In this document: positions 25,543 to 32,994 of the stretch, piece by piece | Position numbering within the stretch: position 1 is the stretch's first letter | How the letters are laid out: each line of letters opens with the position of its first letter | Origin: an uncultured Coriobacteriales bacterium | GTDB taxonomy: Bacteria; Actinomycetota; Coriobacteriia; Coriobacteriales; UMGS124 | NCBI GenBank assembly: GCA_934636245.1 | Contig: CAKUAI010000010.1 | Location: 62,001-126,000 of the forward strand | DNA: 64,000 bases | Direction of reading: 5' to 3' | The notes under the pieces: model-generated | What the model saw: only the letters and a program-made list of their open reading frames with translations | Databases searched by the model: none | What the model was told of the DNA's origin: nothing | Translations under genes and position numbers: made by a program

Positions 25543-27123
25543 ATGGGACAGATGAGCGCTTCTGGGGGGAAGCGAGGGTTAACCGAAGAGTTGGCGACGC
25601 GCTGGCCGTCGCTGCCGTTTATGGCGTTCGGCGTGTGGACCGCTTGGTCGTCGCTTACCTATTCTGGGTCGCTGTGGCTTTCTGACAACGAGGTCAACGG
25701 GTTCTATCTGTCGTTGCTGTTCGTCATCTCCACCATGGCGTGCGCTGCCGTGTTCCTTGGGGCACCGTTCTTTGCCCGCCGCCATGCCGATAAGGGCGAC
25801 GTCTCGAATCGTGCTGTCATGGGACTCGGTCTCACGGCCGCTCTGGGTGCCTTCCTCATCATCCTCGCTGGCCCGTACTGGCTGGGCGTTTCCCGCCAAG
25901 CAACCTCTGTGTTTGTAGTCGGAGCCCTTATGACGGGTGTTGGCACGGCCGGCATCGGTCTGCGCTGTGCGACGCTCTATGGCGGGCTGCCGCCTCGCAG
26001 GGCGCTCATCACAGCGGCATTGTCGCAGCTTGTGGCTTCGTTTATCTATTTTGTTGTGCTGGAGACCCCTGCATGGGCTCCCATTGCCCATGGTCCCTCG
26101 CTTGCCCATATCCTGGCGTTCACGCTGCTGCCGGTGATTGCCGCCTGGCTTTCGTGCATCAAGCCGTCGCGCGAGTCGCTCTTTGAGGAGGAAGTACGCC
26201 AGTACCCGGCAAACAGCGGGGCACTTCCCTCGGCGTTTTGGCGTTTCGCGGCCTTTGCGTTTGCGCTTGCCCTCATCACCACGTTCATCCGTTCCTCCAT
26301 GGTGACGGTGAGCGCGCTTGCCAACACGGTCGAGGGCAACAACGTGCTGCAGCTCCTGCGTATCGCGATGGTGCTCGTCGTGATCGCCTGGACGCTGCGC
26401 TCCGACGCCCAGGGGTTCGACCTGGGGCGTGTTTGTTCGCTTGCCACGGTGCTTGCCGCCGTGGTCACCGCTTGCTCGGCGGCTTTGGGCGGAACCACGA
26501 GCGCGCTCAGCGTGATCGTGTACTTTGCCAGCAGCATCTTCGAGTTCTTCATGTGGTGCCTGCTCGCCTTCATCGTGTACCAGAAGCACATCTCGCCGCT
26601 TGCCGTGTTCGGCTTCGGCCGCGGTCTCTTTATGCTCGGCTGCGCCCTGGGCTGGGCGCTTGGTATCGTCGCGATGCCAATCATCGAGGCAGCCTCGGCC
26701 CAGGTGGTCGTGAGTATCGTGCTTGCCGGTGCCATCATCATCTTGTGGCTTGCCCTGTTCTCGGGCAAGGACTACGAGCGCCTCTTCTCCACGGTGGGCG
26801 AGGACGAGCTGTCGCTGGAGGACCTCTTTGAAATCGATCAGCGCCCTGACGAAGGCACCGAGGCGGGCCAGCCCAAGTCGGAGCGCAAAGGCAAGTTCGG
26901 CCAGGCAGTGGAGGCAGTCGCGGGCCGCAATGCCCTTTCTGCTCGCGAGGCTGACGTGCTGCGCTACCTTGCCATGGGCTACGGCTCGGACCGCATCGCC
27001 CAAACCATGGGCGTCAAGGTAAATACCGTGCGCACCCACACCCACAACGTCTACGTCAAGCTCGACGTCCACTCCCGCGAGGAGCTCATGCGCCTGGTAG
27101 ACGACGAGGTGGCGGGGATGTAG
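25543..27123 (+). CDS. Membrane-bound LuxR-type transcriptional regulator with MFS-like N-terminus
   Basis: A 526-residue protein with about 12 membrane helices (residues 20-410), an acidic linker, and a LuxR helix-turn-helix at about 460-520 (LSAREADVLRYLAMGYGSDRIAQTMGVKVNTVRTHTHNVY). It has the same architecture as the regulator at 10.9 kb. It lies directly after the molybdoenzyme/chaperone genes and probably controls them in response to a membrane-sensed compound. This is inferred from position and from the habit of this family. The ATG was chosen for AAGGGGAGAGG upstream; ATG 25468 lacks a site. A broken HTH of another member lies convergently right after it. Confidence 0.88.
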   Translation: MGQMSASGGKRGLTEELATRWPSLPFMAFGVWTAWSSLTYSGSLWLSDNEVNGFYLSLLFVISTMACAAVFLGAPFFARRHADKGDVSNRAVMGLGLTAALGAFLIILAGPYWLGVSRQATSVFVVGALMTGVGTAGIGLRCATLYGGLPPRRALITAALSQLVASFIYFVVLETPAWAPIAHGPSLAHILAFTLLPVIAAWLSCIKPSRESLFEEEVRQYPANSGALPSAFWRFAAFAFALALITTFIRSSMVTVSALANTVEGNNVLQLLRIAMVLVVIAWTLRSDAQGFDLGRVCSLATVLAAVVTACSAALGGTTSALSVIVYFASSIFEFFMWCLLAFIVYQKHISPLAVFGFGRGLFMLGCALGWALGIVAMPIIEAASAQVVVSIVLAGAIIILWLALFSGKDYERLFSTVGEDELSLEDLFEIDQRPDEGTEAGQPKSERKGKFGQAVEAVAGRNALSAREADVLRYLAMGYGSDRIAQTMGVKVNTVRTHTHNVYVKLDVHSREELMRLVDDEVAGM

Positions 27124-27126
27124 GCC

Positions 27127-27327
27127 TTAGAAGCCTTGTTCCTCCACCATCGATATAAGCTCTTGCTTGGAATGGACTCCGAACTTGGCGTAGATGCGTT
27201 GGACATGCGTCTTTACTGTGGCATCGGAGATGAAAAGCTCTCCGCGGATGAACGACCGGTCACGACCGTATGCAAGGAGTACGAACACGTCGGTCTCACG
27301 GGGGTCTATAGTCTGCCGGGGGGTTTG
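27127..27327 (-). pseudogene. Remnant of a LuxR-type regulator (C-terminal helix-turn-helix only)
   Basis: Reading the minus strand in frame gives 66 codons ending in TAA and opening just after a TGA, without a start codon. The translation contains DPRETDVFVLLAYGRD, FISDATVKTHVQRIYAKFGV and HSKQELISMVEEQGF, a clear LuxR helix-turn-helix and C-terminus. It resembles the C-terminus of the regulator at 25.5 kb but is clearly diverged from it. The membrane part that should precede it is missing. The break (about 27330) coincides with the start of the lower-GC ATPase segment, suggesting that insertion or replacement destroyed the gene. Confidence 0.8.
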
Positions 27328-27362
27328 TCAGCGGTGAACTCCGGATGAGAATCCTCCCTTGT

Positions 27363-27405
27363 GCTATAGTTTACTCAAAAAAGTTGACTCAAAAATATTG
27401 AGTAA
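27363..27405 (+). promoter_or_regulatory. Extended -10 promoter with ACTCAA/TTGAGT operator half-sites
   Basis: TGCTATAGT (27363-27370 region) is an extended -10 box. Downstream are three half-sites: ACTCAA at 27373-27378, ACTCAA at 27387-27392 and TTGAGT at 27398-27403, the last two forming an inverted repeat with a 5-base centre. They cover the likely transcription start, as expected for autorepression of the ATPase gene 17 bases further on. Confidence 0.55.
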
Positions 27406-27421
27406 CATGCAAGGAGGAAAA

Positions 27422-28804
27422 ATGGGCTTTGTTGGCAGGAAGGACGAGCAAAAGAGGCTCCTCCGTGTATTTCGAGACGATGCCCAGAATGCCACGCTCG
27501 TTTATGGCCGTCGCCGCGTTGGCAAGAGTGAGCTGTTGTTGCACTGCCTTCGGCAAATTGACGTCCGGACAATCTATTACGAGTGCCGACAAACCTCTGA
27601 GGCTCTGAATGTAAAGGGCCTCGCTGATGTCGTGGCGGAGTCGTTCGATATTCCACGCCCCGCGTTTGATGGCATTGAGGAAGCGCTGGGGTTCATATTC
27701 GAGAGGGCGACGCGCGAGAAGATAGTGCTGGTTATAGACGAATATCCGTACCTGCGAGATGCAGTCAAAGGGATGGATTCCATCCTGCAGGTGCTTATCG
27801 ACATGTATCGAAATCGCTCGCACATCTCACTGGTTGTGTGTGGCTCCTACGTCGAGGTCATGAGGTCTCTTTTGGAAAGGGAGAACCCCCTGTATGGCCG
27901 CATAGACCTCAAAATCAATCTCAAGCCGATGGACTACCTCGATTCCTCCGAGTTTTACCCGGATTTCTCTTGCGAGGACAAGGTGCGTCTCTACAGCGTG
28001 TTTGGCGGCATCCCTTATTACAATCGTTTGATAGACCAAGATGCCACCGTACGCGAGAATCTCATTGAGTTGCTCGTGCGCCCCGACGCACGTCTTGAAG
28101 ATGAAGTCTCCGCGTTCCTCTTGTCCGAGATATCCAAGATCGCCAATGCCAACGAGGTATTTTGCGCCCTGGCGGATGGGAGTTCGCGCTACAAAGACAT
28201 ACTCGATCAGTCGCACGTCTCCAGTCCCTCGATGCTTGCCAATGTGTTGGACAAGCTGGTCAAGATGCAGCTCGTGCAGAAACGCGCCCCCATCAATGAC
28301 ATGCAGAACAAGAAGAAGTCGTCCTATGTCATCTCAGACGGCCTTTCCCTGTTTTACTATCGGTATGTGTTCCGCTATGCCTCGCAACGCAATGTGCTCG
28401 ACTCTGATGTCTTTTTCGACCGTTTCGTTGCCAGCGATTTCGAGAATCGCTATGTGCCCCACGCTTTTGAGGAGGTTTGTCGACAGTATCTCGTGCGCCA
28501 GAACCGTATCGGACGCATCGAGCCGCCGTTCAATCTCATTGGCAGGTATTGGTATGACGACCCGGCGCATAAAACCAACGGTGAGTTCGATGTTGTGACG
28601 GAAGACCCACAGGGTTATGTCTTCTATGAGGCGAAGTTCCGGAGCACTCCCGTTACGCAGACGATGATTGACGAAGAAATCTCCCAGGTGGAGGCGACCG
28701 GTCTCAATTGTCACCGTTACGGGTTCTTTTCTCGCTCGGGATTTGATGGGGTCGCAGCAAGCGATGAAATTGAGCTTATCAGTCTTGAGGACATGTACGT
28801 CTAG
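27422..28804 (+). CDS. AAA ATPase with DUF234-type nuclease-like C-terminus
   Basis: A 460-residue protein of the archaeal-type ATPase family. The start ATG follows AAGGAGG. Walker A is GRRRVGKS (residues 29-36), Walker B is VLVIDEYPYL, and a winged-helix region lies around 265-330. The C-terminal part has a D...ExK pattern (GEFDVV followed by VFYEAKF) typical of the PD-(D/E)xK nuclease-like fold seen in DUF234. Its function is unknown; relatives are often on mobile or variable segments. Base composition is visibly more AT-rich than the flanking genes, supporting transfer. It has a private promoter with operator repeats and converges with a second ATPase of different family. The pair may form a defence or addiction-like module; that is speculation. 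Confidence 0.85.
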   Translation: MGFVGRKDEQKRLLRVFRDDAQNATLVYGRRRVGKSELLLHCLRQIDVRTIYYECRQTSEALNVKGLADVVAESFDIPRPAFDGIEEALGFIFERATREKIVLVIDEYPYLRDAVKGMDSILQVLIDMYRNRSHISLVVCGSYVEVMRSLLERENPLYGRIDLKINLKPMDYLDSSEFYPDFSCEDKVRLYSVFGGIPYYNRLIDQDATVRENLIELLVRPDARLEDEVSAFLLSEISKIANANEVFCALADGSSRYKDILDQSHVSSPSMLANVLDKLVKMQLVQKRAPINDMQNKKKSSYVISDGLSLFYYRYVFRYASQRNVLDSDVFFDRFVASDFENRYVPHAFEEVCRQYLVRQNRIGRIEPPFNLIGRYWYDDPAHKTNGEFDVVTEDPQGYVFYEAKFRSTPVTQTMIDEEISQVEATGLNCHRYGFFSRSGFDGVAASDEIELISLEDMYV

Positions 28805-28891
28805 GTTTGACGAATACAAGCAAGCTCCCGCGGCTCGCTCGCTTGGTTGCGAGGGACGCGGGGTTCGGTGTTCTCGATGACACCCAGTCTC

Positions 28892-30166
28892 CTAATGCGC
28901 CAGGCATCCCAAGGGGATGACGTGCACTCCGTCAGGGCGTGTGTAGGCGTAACGGCCTCCGGTCACCACGGCGAGGAATGAAGGTGCACCCGTCTTCTTC
29001 TCATCGACCTTATCGGCGAGCGTTAGCAGGTTTGATGCGCCCTCATTGATTCGCGCCTCTCCGCCAAGCTTGACTTCGATGCCGCCCCAGCGTCCATCTT
29101 GCAGTCGCACGATGATGTCGGCCTCAAGGCCACCCTTGTCACGATAGTGATAGATGCCTCCTCCCATGGTGCGTACATATACGCGCAGGTCTCGCGCACA
29201 AAGCGATTCGAACAAGTATCCCATGGTGTTGAGGTCGTTGAGGAGGCCGTCGGGGTTGGTTTCGAGCGATGCGGCCGCTAGCGACGGGTCGCATAGGTGC
29301 CATACGGCTGCGGCCCGCAAAGGGGTTTTCGACCTGAGGGTAGGTGCCCATGCCTTTGCTTCCTCGATGACGAAGAGTCGCCTTAAAGCGGTCAGATAGA
29401 TGCGCAGGGTTGGTTCACTCATGCCGACGCCAACATCCTTGACGTCGGCGCGGAGAGTAGAGATGGATGCCTCCTGGGCGCTGCTGCGGGATATGGAACG
29501 CAGCAGCGCCCTGGCGCGGTCGGGGTCAAGCGTAGCTCCACTTGCTTCCGAGATGTCCGACTCGCAAAGCGCAGCGATGTAGTCAGTCGCCACGCCTGTA
29601 TCGAGTGTTCCCCGTGCTATGGGTGCCGGCCATCCACCGGCGCAAATGAGCTTTGCGTAGTCCTCCACGCTGATGTTCGAGACGCCTTCGACCCTTTGTG
29701 CGCCTCCGAAGAGGTCGTTCAGCCGTACTTCGCAGCTTGACCGTCCTGACTCTTCAAGCGACATGGGATCCATGCTGACGCGCGCGATACGTCCGGTGCC
29801 CGTGTGCTTTGGGGCGTCGTCTTTGTCGAAGTTGGGCGGTGTTGCCGAGCCAGTTAGGAGGAACTGCGCCGGCTCGCCTCCCGCCATGTCGATTGCATTG
29901 ATGACGGCATCCCAGAGTACAGGTGCGACCTGCCACTCGTCGATAAGGCGCGGCTTGTCTCCGCGCAGCAGCAGCGAGGGCTGGATGGATGCCGCTTCCA
30001 TGTTTGCGGCATACGTGTCGGGGTCGCGCATCTTCAAGGTACTTGCAGCAAGCTGCTCGCAGGTCGATGTCTTTCCGCACCACTTTGGACCTCGCACAAG
30101 TACGGCTCCCGTGCGATTGAGACACTGCTTTAACTCGTTATCAATGACTCGTGGCATATAAGCCAT
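28892..30166 (-). CDS. AAA ATPase with DUF4143-type nuclease-like C-terminus
   Basis: A 424-residue protein. The AAA_14-type N-terminal domain has Walker A GPKWCGKT and Walker B RLIDEWQVAP. Sensor-like TGSATPPNF follows, and the C-terminal DUF4143 domain has a D...ExK pattern (GLEADIIVRL followed by GGIEVKLGG), as in PD-(D/E)xK folds. Its biological role is unknown. Two ATGs are 6 bases apart; the inner one (30166) has GAAAGGGG at proper distance, the outer (30172) abuts it. Upstream are four tandem 23-bp repeats, a hallmark seen before genes of this family. It converges with the DUF234-type ATPase and is divergent from the BlaI gene. Confidence 0.85.
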   Translation of the reverse strand: MAYMPRVIDNELKQCLNRTGAVLVRGPKWCGKTSTCEQLAASTLKMRDPDTYAANMEAASIQPSLLLRGDKPRLIDEWQVAPVLWDAVINAIDMAGGEPAQFLLTGSATPPNFDKDDAPKHTGTGRIARVSMDPMSLEESGRSSCEVRLNDLFGGAQRVEGVSNISVEDYAKLICAGGWPAPIARGTLDTGVATDYIAALCESDISEASGATLDPDRARALLRSISRSSAQEASISTLRADVKDVGVGMSEPTLRIYLTALRRLFVIEEAKAWAPTLRSKTPLRAAAVWHLCDPSLAAASLETNPDGLLNDLNTMGYLFESLCARDLRVYVRTMGGGIYHYRDKGGLEADIIVRLQDGRWGGIEVKLGGEARINEGASNLLTLADKVDEKKTGAPSFLAVVTGGRYAYTRPDGVHVIPLGCLAH

Positions 30167-30198
30167 ATCCATCCCCTTTCAACTGCGGTAATAGTAGC

Positions 30199-30283
30199 AC
30201 TTTCGACTTTGGCGACGTTTGACTTTCGGATTTGGCGCAGTTTTACTTTCGGGTTTGGCGGCATTTGACTTTCGGGTTTGGCG
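30199..30283. repeat. Four tandem 23-bp repeats upstream of the DUF4143 ATPase gene
   Basis: Units start at 30199, 30222, 30245 and 30268 (the last partial) with core ACTTTCGGGTTTGGCG on the plus strand, which is CGCCAAACCCGAAAGT on the strand of the ATPase gene. Spacing is exactly 23 bases, about two helical turns, placing the cores on nearly the same DNA face. There are no variable spacers. The array ends 33 bases before the ATPase start, so it probably overlaps the promoter and acts as an operator. Confidence 0.85.
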
Positions 30284-30343
30284 ATTGAAAACGTCGATGA
30301 CCAACCTGTTGGTTCTCTTTTGTCCAAAGGGATACTCTTCTAC

Positions 30344-30355
30344 TTACATTTGTAA
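30344..30355. promoter_or_regulatory. BlaI-type operator 1
   Basis: TTACATTTGTAA is a near-perfect dyad fitting the TACA-n2-TGTA pattern bound by BlaI/MecI repressors. It lies 20 bases before the -35 box of the blaI-like gene's promoter. Confidence 0.7.
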
Positions 30356-30374
30356 AGATTGTTTTCCTGTTCTA

Positions 30375-30403
30375 TTTACAATCATAAATCGCCCTGTTAT
30401 GCT
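30375..30403 (+). promoter_or_regulatory. Promoter of the blaI-like/M56 operon
   Basis: TTTACA (-35, 30375-30380) and TATGCT (-10, 30398-30403) are separated by 17 bases. BlaI-type dyads lie on both sides, so repression by loop or occlusion is likely. Confidence 0.6.
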
Positions 30404-30420
30404 GGGTTCAGCATCGATGC

Positions 30421-30432
30421 TTACAGATGTAA
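30421..30432. promoter_or_regulatory. BlaI-type operator 2
   Basis: TTACAGATGTAA is a second TACA-n2-TGTA dyad, 17 bases after the -10 box and 22 bases before the blaI-like ATG. Confidence 0.7.
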
Positions 30433-30454
30433 ATCGCGATGGAAGTGGGAACCC

Positions 30455-30838
30455 ATGGGAGCAAAGGTTGAGCTGACGGAAGCCGAGATGCAGGTCATGG
30501 GGGTGGTGTGGGCAGGCGAGGATGTGACTGCCAAGCAGGTGGTTGATGGGTTGGGCCAGGCATGCGGGTACAGCTCGAGCACCTCATATACGCTTATTTA
30601 CCGCTGCATCAAGAAAGGCGCAATTACGCGGCAAGACCCGGGCTTTATCCTCAAGCCGCTGGTCAGCCGTGAGGAAATGCAAGACTTCGAGACACGCAGA
30701 CTTGCCGACAGGCTCTTCGACGGCTCGCTTGACAACCTGTTCGCCGCCCTCATCGATAGGCGTGAGATTTCAGGTGAGGCGGTCGAGCGCCTGCGCGGCA
30801 TGATTGACGACTACGAAAAGTCCAATCCGCAGGAGTAG
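30455..30838 (+). CDS. BlaI/MecI/CopY-family transcriptional repressor
   Basis: A 127-residue winged-helix repressor: LTEAEMQVMGVVWAGEDVTAKQVVDGL, then CGYSSSTSYTLIYRCIKKGAITRQDPG (recognition helix and wing), then a C-terminal dimerisation helix with LFDGSLDNLFAALIDRREI. It follows the family closely in length and order. It should bind the two TACAnnTGTA dyads upstream and repress its own operon until cleaved or released. The M56 metallopeptidase gene begins 26 bases downstream, the usual partner that triggers repressor inactivation. No beta-lactamase or PBP2a gene is adjacent, so the controlled output is unknown. Confidence 0.92.
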   Translation: MGAKVELTEAEMQVMGVVWAGEDVTAKQVVDGLGQACGYSSSTSYTLIYRCIKKGAITRQDPGFILKPLVSREEMQDFETRRLADRLFDGSLDNLFAALIDRREISGEAVERLRGMIDDYEKSNPQE

Positions 30839-30864
30839 CGATTTCTTTCGAAGGGAGGTGCGAT

Positions 30865-32361
30865 ATGGTTTCTCCCGTTACCGCCTGCGTGCAGGCGTCG
30901 GTCGTGATTGCGGCCGTGCTTGTGGCGCGGGTATGCCTGGCAAAGAAGGCTCCGCCAGCGGTTTTTGTGGTGTGCTGGTGGCTGGTTCTCTTGCGCGCCC
31001 TCGTGCCGCTTTTTCCTGAGCATCAAGCAAGGGAAGTCATCGACGTGAGTGAGTGGGCGGCTCGGTTGTCGCAACAGCCGGGCACGGCGCTGTTTTCTCC
31101 TGCGAGTTCCGATGCCGCTCCCGTTTTGCAGGGTGCGGCAGCAACGACGGGTTTGTTCGATGCCCTCACCGGGATATGGGCCGTTGTCGCGGCGACGCTC
31201 TGCATCCTGTTCGCCGTGGTGTACGCGCACGATAGGCTCGCGCTCTTTCGCGCGGGCCTGGATGTTACCGATGATTTTGCAGGCCAGATTTCTCGGTTTC
31301 AAACCCCGATTCTGCGCCGCGGCGTGCGTATCGTTGAAGTCGACGGTTTACCGACGCCTGTCTCCTATGGCGTTTTGCGCCCGATTATAGCCATCCCAGC
31401 CGGTTTTCGGCTTTCGGTCACAAAGGACCAGCTCAACTTGGTTTTGTGCCATGAGTTCTCGCACATCCGACGCCTCGACACCCTGGTCAAACCCCTCGCT
31501 GCGCTCATGGTGTGTCTCTACTGGTTTGACCCGCTGATGTGGCTCGCATTTTTCGCTATGCAAACTGACATGGAAAAGGCCAGCGACGCTTGGGCGTTGC
31601 GTGGCTGTAGCAGAAAGGAGAAAGCGATGTATGCCCGTACCCTTTTGGAAGCGAAAACAGCCTCCGGAGCCCTGTGCGCATTTGGCTGCCCTCCGATTGA
31701 GAAACGCATCAAGGCCGTGCTTGCGCCTAAACCCTCCCTGCTTGCCTGCATATGCGCTTGCCTGTTGGTGCTGGCCTGCTGCTTCAGTTCCCTGGCATTT
31801 GCGGCTGTGACGTTTCCCGCCGATGCTGACCGGCCGACTATGACTGTGCGCAACGGCAACTATTCGTTCGACATTCCCGAGTACTGGCAGGGTCGCGTGT
31901 CTGTGGCAGTTGATGGGGACTCGACTCACGTCTATCCTACAGGCTATCCAAGCCTGCCGCTTGTGACAATCACTGTTGCGAGCCCAGGTGATGAGCTCTT
32001 TGAGAATATCGGCAACCCGATTCTTTTCGCCACTGAGTATGGGGACGGAAAATACCTGGCAGTTCAGGCAATCAACTACCTTTGGATGTCGGCTGGAAGC
32101 GCTTGGTACAACACATGGCGCTATTATCCCTTTACTGGGGCAAATCCTGAATACCCGGGCGAGGAAGGCGAAGAGCTCGTCGTTGACCTAAGCACCAATG
32201 GTCGTTACACCGCAGCTGAGGCACGCGAGATGGAAAGAGTTAATGGGGACAATGCGGTTTATGCGGCTCAAGGCGGCAACCGCGGCGCCAAGGACCTCGT
32301 CGCTACTATCGTAGTCGACCTGCCCGACGGCACGGTGTATGGCCCCATTCTTCCCGACTAG
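30865..32361 (+). CDS. M56-family (BlaR1/MecR1-like) membrane metallopeptidase with novel exported C-terminus
   Basis: A 498-residue protein. About four membrane helices surround a cytoplasmic zinc protease domain with HEFSH at residues 196-200 and the downstream DMEKASDAWAL zinc ligand region, as in BlaR1/MecR1. In those proteins the last domain is a penicillin-binding sensor. Here the 165 residues after the final helix (about 305-325) have no SxxK or KTG motif and instead read NYSFDIPEYWQGRVSVAV onward, like a small beta-rich exported domain. It is therefore a signal-transducing protease with a different input. It partners with the BlaI-like repressor upstream. The start follows GAAGGGAGGTGCGAT. 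Confidence 0.88.
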   Translation: MVSPVTACVQASVVIAAVLVARVCLAKKAPPAVFVVCWWLVLLRALVPLFPEHQAREVIDVSEWAARLSQQPGTALFSPASSDAAPVLQGAAATTGLFDALTGIWAVVAATLCILFAVVYAHDRLALFRAGLDVTDDFAGQISRFQTPILRRGVRIVEVDGLPTPVSYGVLRPIIAIPAGFRLSVTKDQLNLVLCHEFSHIRRLDTLVKPLAALMVCLYWFDPLMWLAFFAMQTDMEKASDAWALRGCSRKEKAMYARTLLEAKTASGALCAFGCPPIEKRIKAVLAPKPSLLACICACLLVLACCFSSLAFAAVTFPADADRPTMTVRNGNYSFDIPEYWQGRVSVAVDGDSTHVYPTGYPSLPLVTITVASPGDELFENIGNPILFATEYGDGKYLAVQAINYLWMSAGSAWYNTWRYYPFTGANPEYPGEEGEELVVDLSTNGRYTAAEAREMERVNGDNAVYAAQGGNRGAKDLVATIVVDLPDGTVYGPILPD

Positions 32362-32404
32362 TGTTGGTGCTTGCTTTACCGCACAACCTTTGTTTAGCCG
32401 ACTG

Positions 32405-32436
32405 AAAAACAAAGGTTATTGAATAACCTTTGTTTT
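32405..32436 (+). terminator. Terminator after the M56 peptidase gene
   Basis: AAAACAAAGGTTAT pairs perfectly with ATAACCTTTGTTTT around TGA. Additional copies of the CAAAGGTT motif (or its complement) flank it at 32384 and 32450, making a small cluster of interchangeable stems. Confidence 0.65.
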
Positions 32437-32488
32437 CTGACTCCAAACGCAAAGGTTTGCCGATGCCATTGTTGCCGTCCATAAACGC

Positions 32489-32533
32489 AAAAAGCCCCGC
32501 GCTGCCTGCTGGTTTGCAGGGCGGCGCGGGGCA
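32489..32533 (-). terminator. Terminator after the Mop protein gene (minus strand)
   Basis: GCCCCGCGCTGCC and GGGCGGCGCGGGGC form a long GC stem; on the minus strand it is followed by CTTTTT. It lies 33 bases after the Mop gene stop. Confidence 0.85.
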
Positions 32534-32565
32534 TTGGTGTGCGAGGTTGGCTTGGAGCCGGAACC

Positions 32566-32994
32566 TTAGGCCTCGACGGCCACGAGCACGTCGGTGCTCT
32601 TCACGAAGGCGACGGCGGGCTTGCCGACCTCGAGGCCGAGCTCCTCGATGGCGGCGTTGGTGATGGAGCCGGAGACGGTCAGGCCGTACTCGGTGGTGAT
32701 GGTCACATGGCCGTTGACGGCGCCCTTCTGGACCTTGGTGACCTCGCCGCAGAACTGGTTGCGGGCAGAGATCTGCAGGTGCTGGCCGGCCTCGGCGAAC
32801 ATGACGTTGGTGGCCTTGACCACGGCGATGGCAGGCTTGCCGGCCTCGAGGCCCAGATCCTCGACGGCCTCGCAGGTGATGTCGGCCTTGATGTTCTTGC
32901 CGGGGGCAACCTCGATGGCGACGACGGCGTTGACGGCGCCCTTCTCGACGGAGACGACGGTGCCGGCGAACTGGTTGCGGGCGGAGATCTTCAT
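32566..32994 (-). CDS. Molybdopterin/molybdate-binding protein with two Mop (TOBE) domains
   Basis: A 142-residue protein made of two Mop domains. The first begins MKISARNQFAGTVVSVEKGAVNA and the second LQISARNQFCGEVTKVQKGAVNG, each about 68 residues with the closing ATNVMFA/STDVLVA strand. Mop domains bind molybdate or tungstate in oligomers and serve as storage or delivery proteins; the same domain ends ModE and ModC. A free double-domain form matches molbindin II. It fits the molybdoenzyme at 21-24 kb, which needs a molybdenum supply. The start follows GAGAGGAAGC. Its promoter region contains dyads that could bind a molybdate-responsive regulator. Confidence 0.93.
   Translation of the reverse strand: MKISARNQFAGTVVSVEKGAVNAVVAIEVAPGKNIKADITCEAVEDLGLEAGKPAIAVVKATNVMFAEAGQHLQISARNQFCGEVTKVQKGAVNGHVTITTEYGLTVSGSITNAAIEELGLEVGKPAVAFVKSTDVLVAVEA

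Noticed and set aside
30199..30283. CRISPR array
   Set aside because: Units are contiguous at 23 bp with no spacers of independent sequence and no cas gene nearby.
30455..32361. Beta-lactam resistance locus
   Set aside because: Only the regulatory pair is present; there is no beta-lactamase or PBP2a gene and the sensor domain lacks penicillin-binding motifs.
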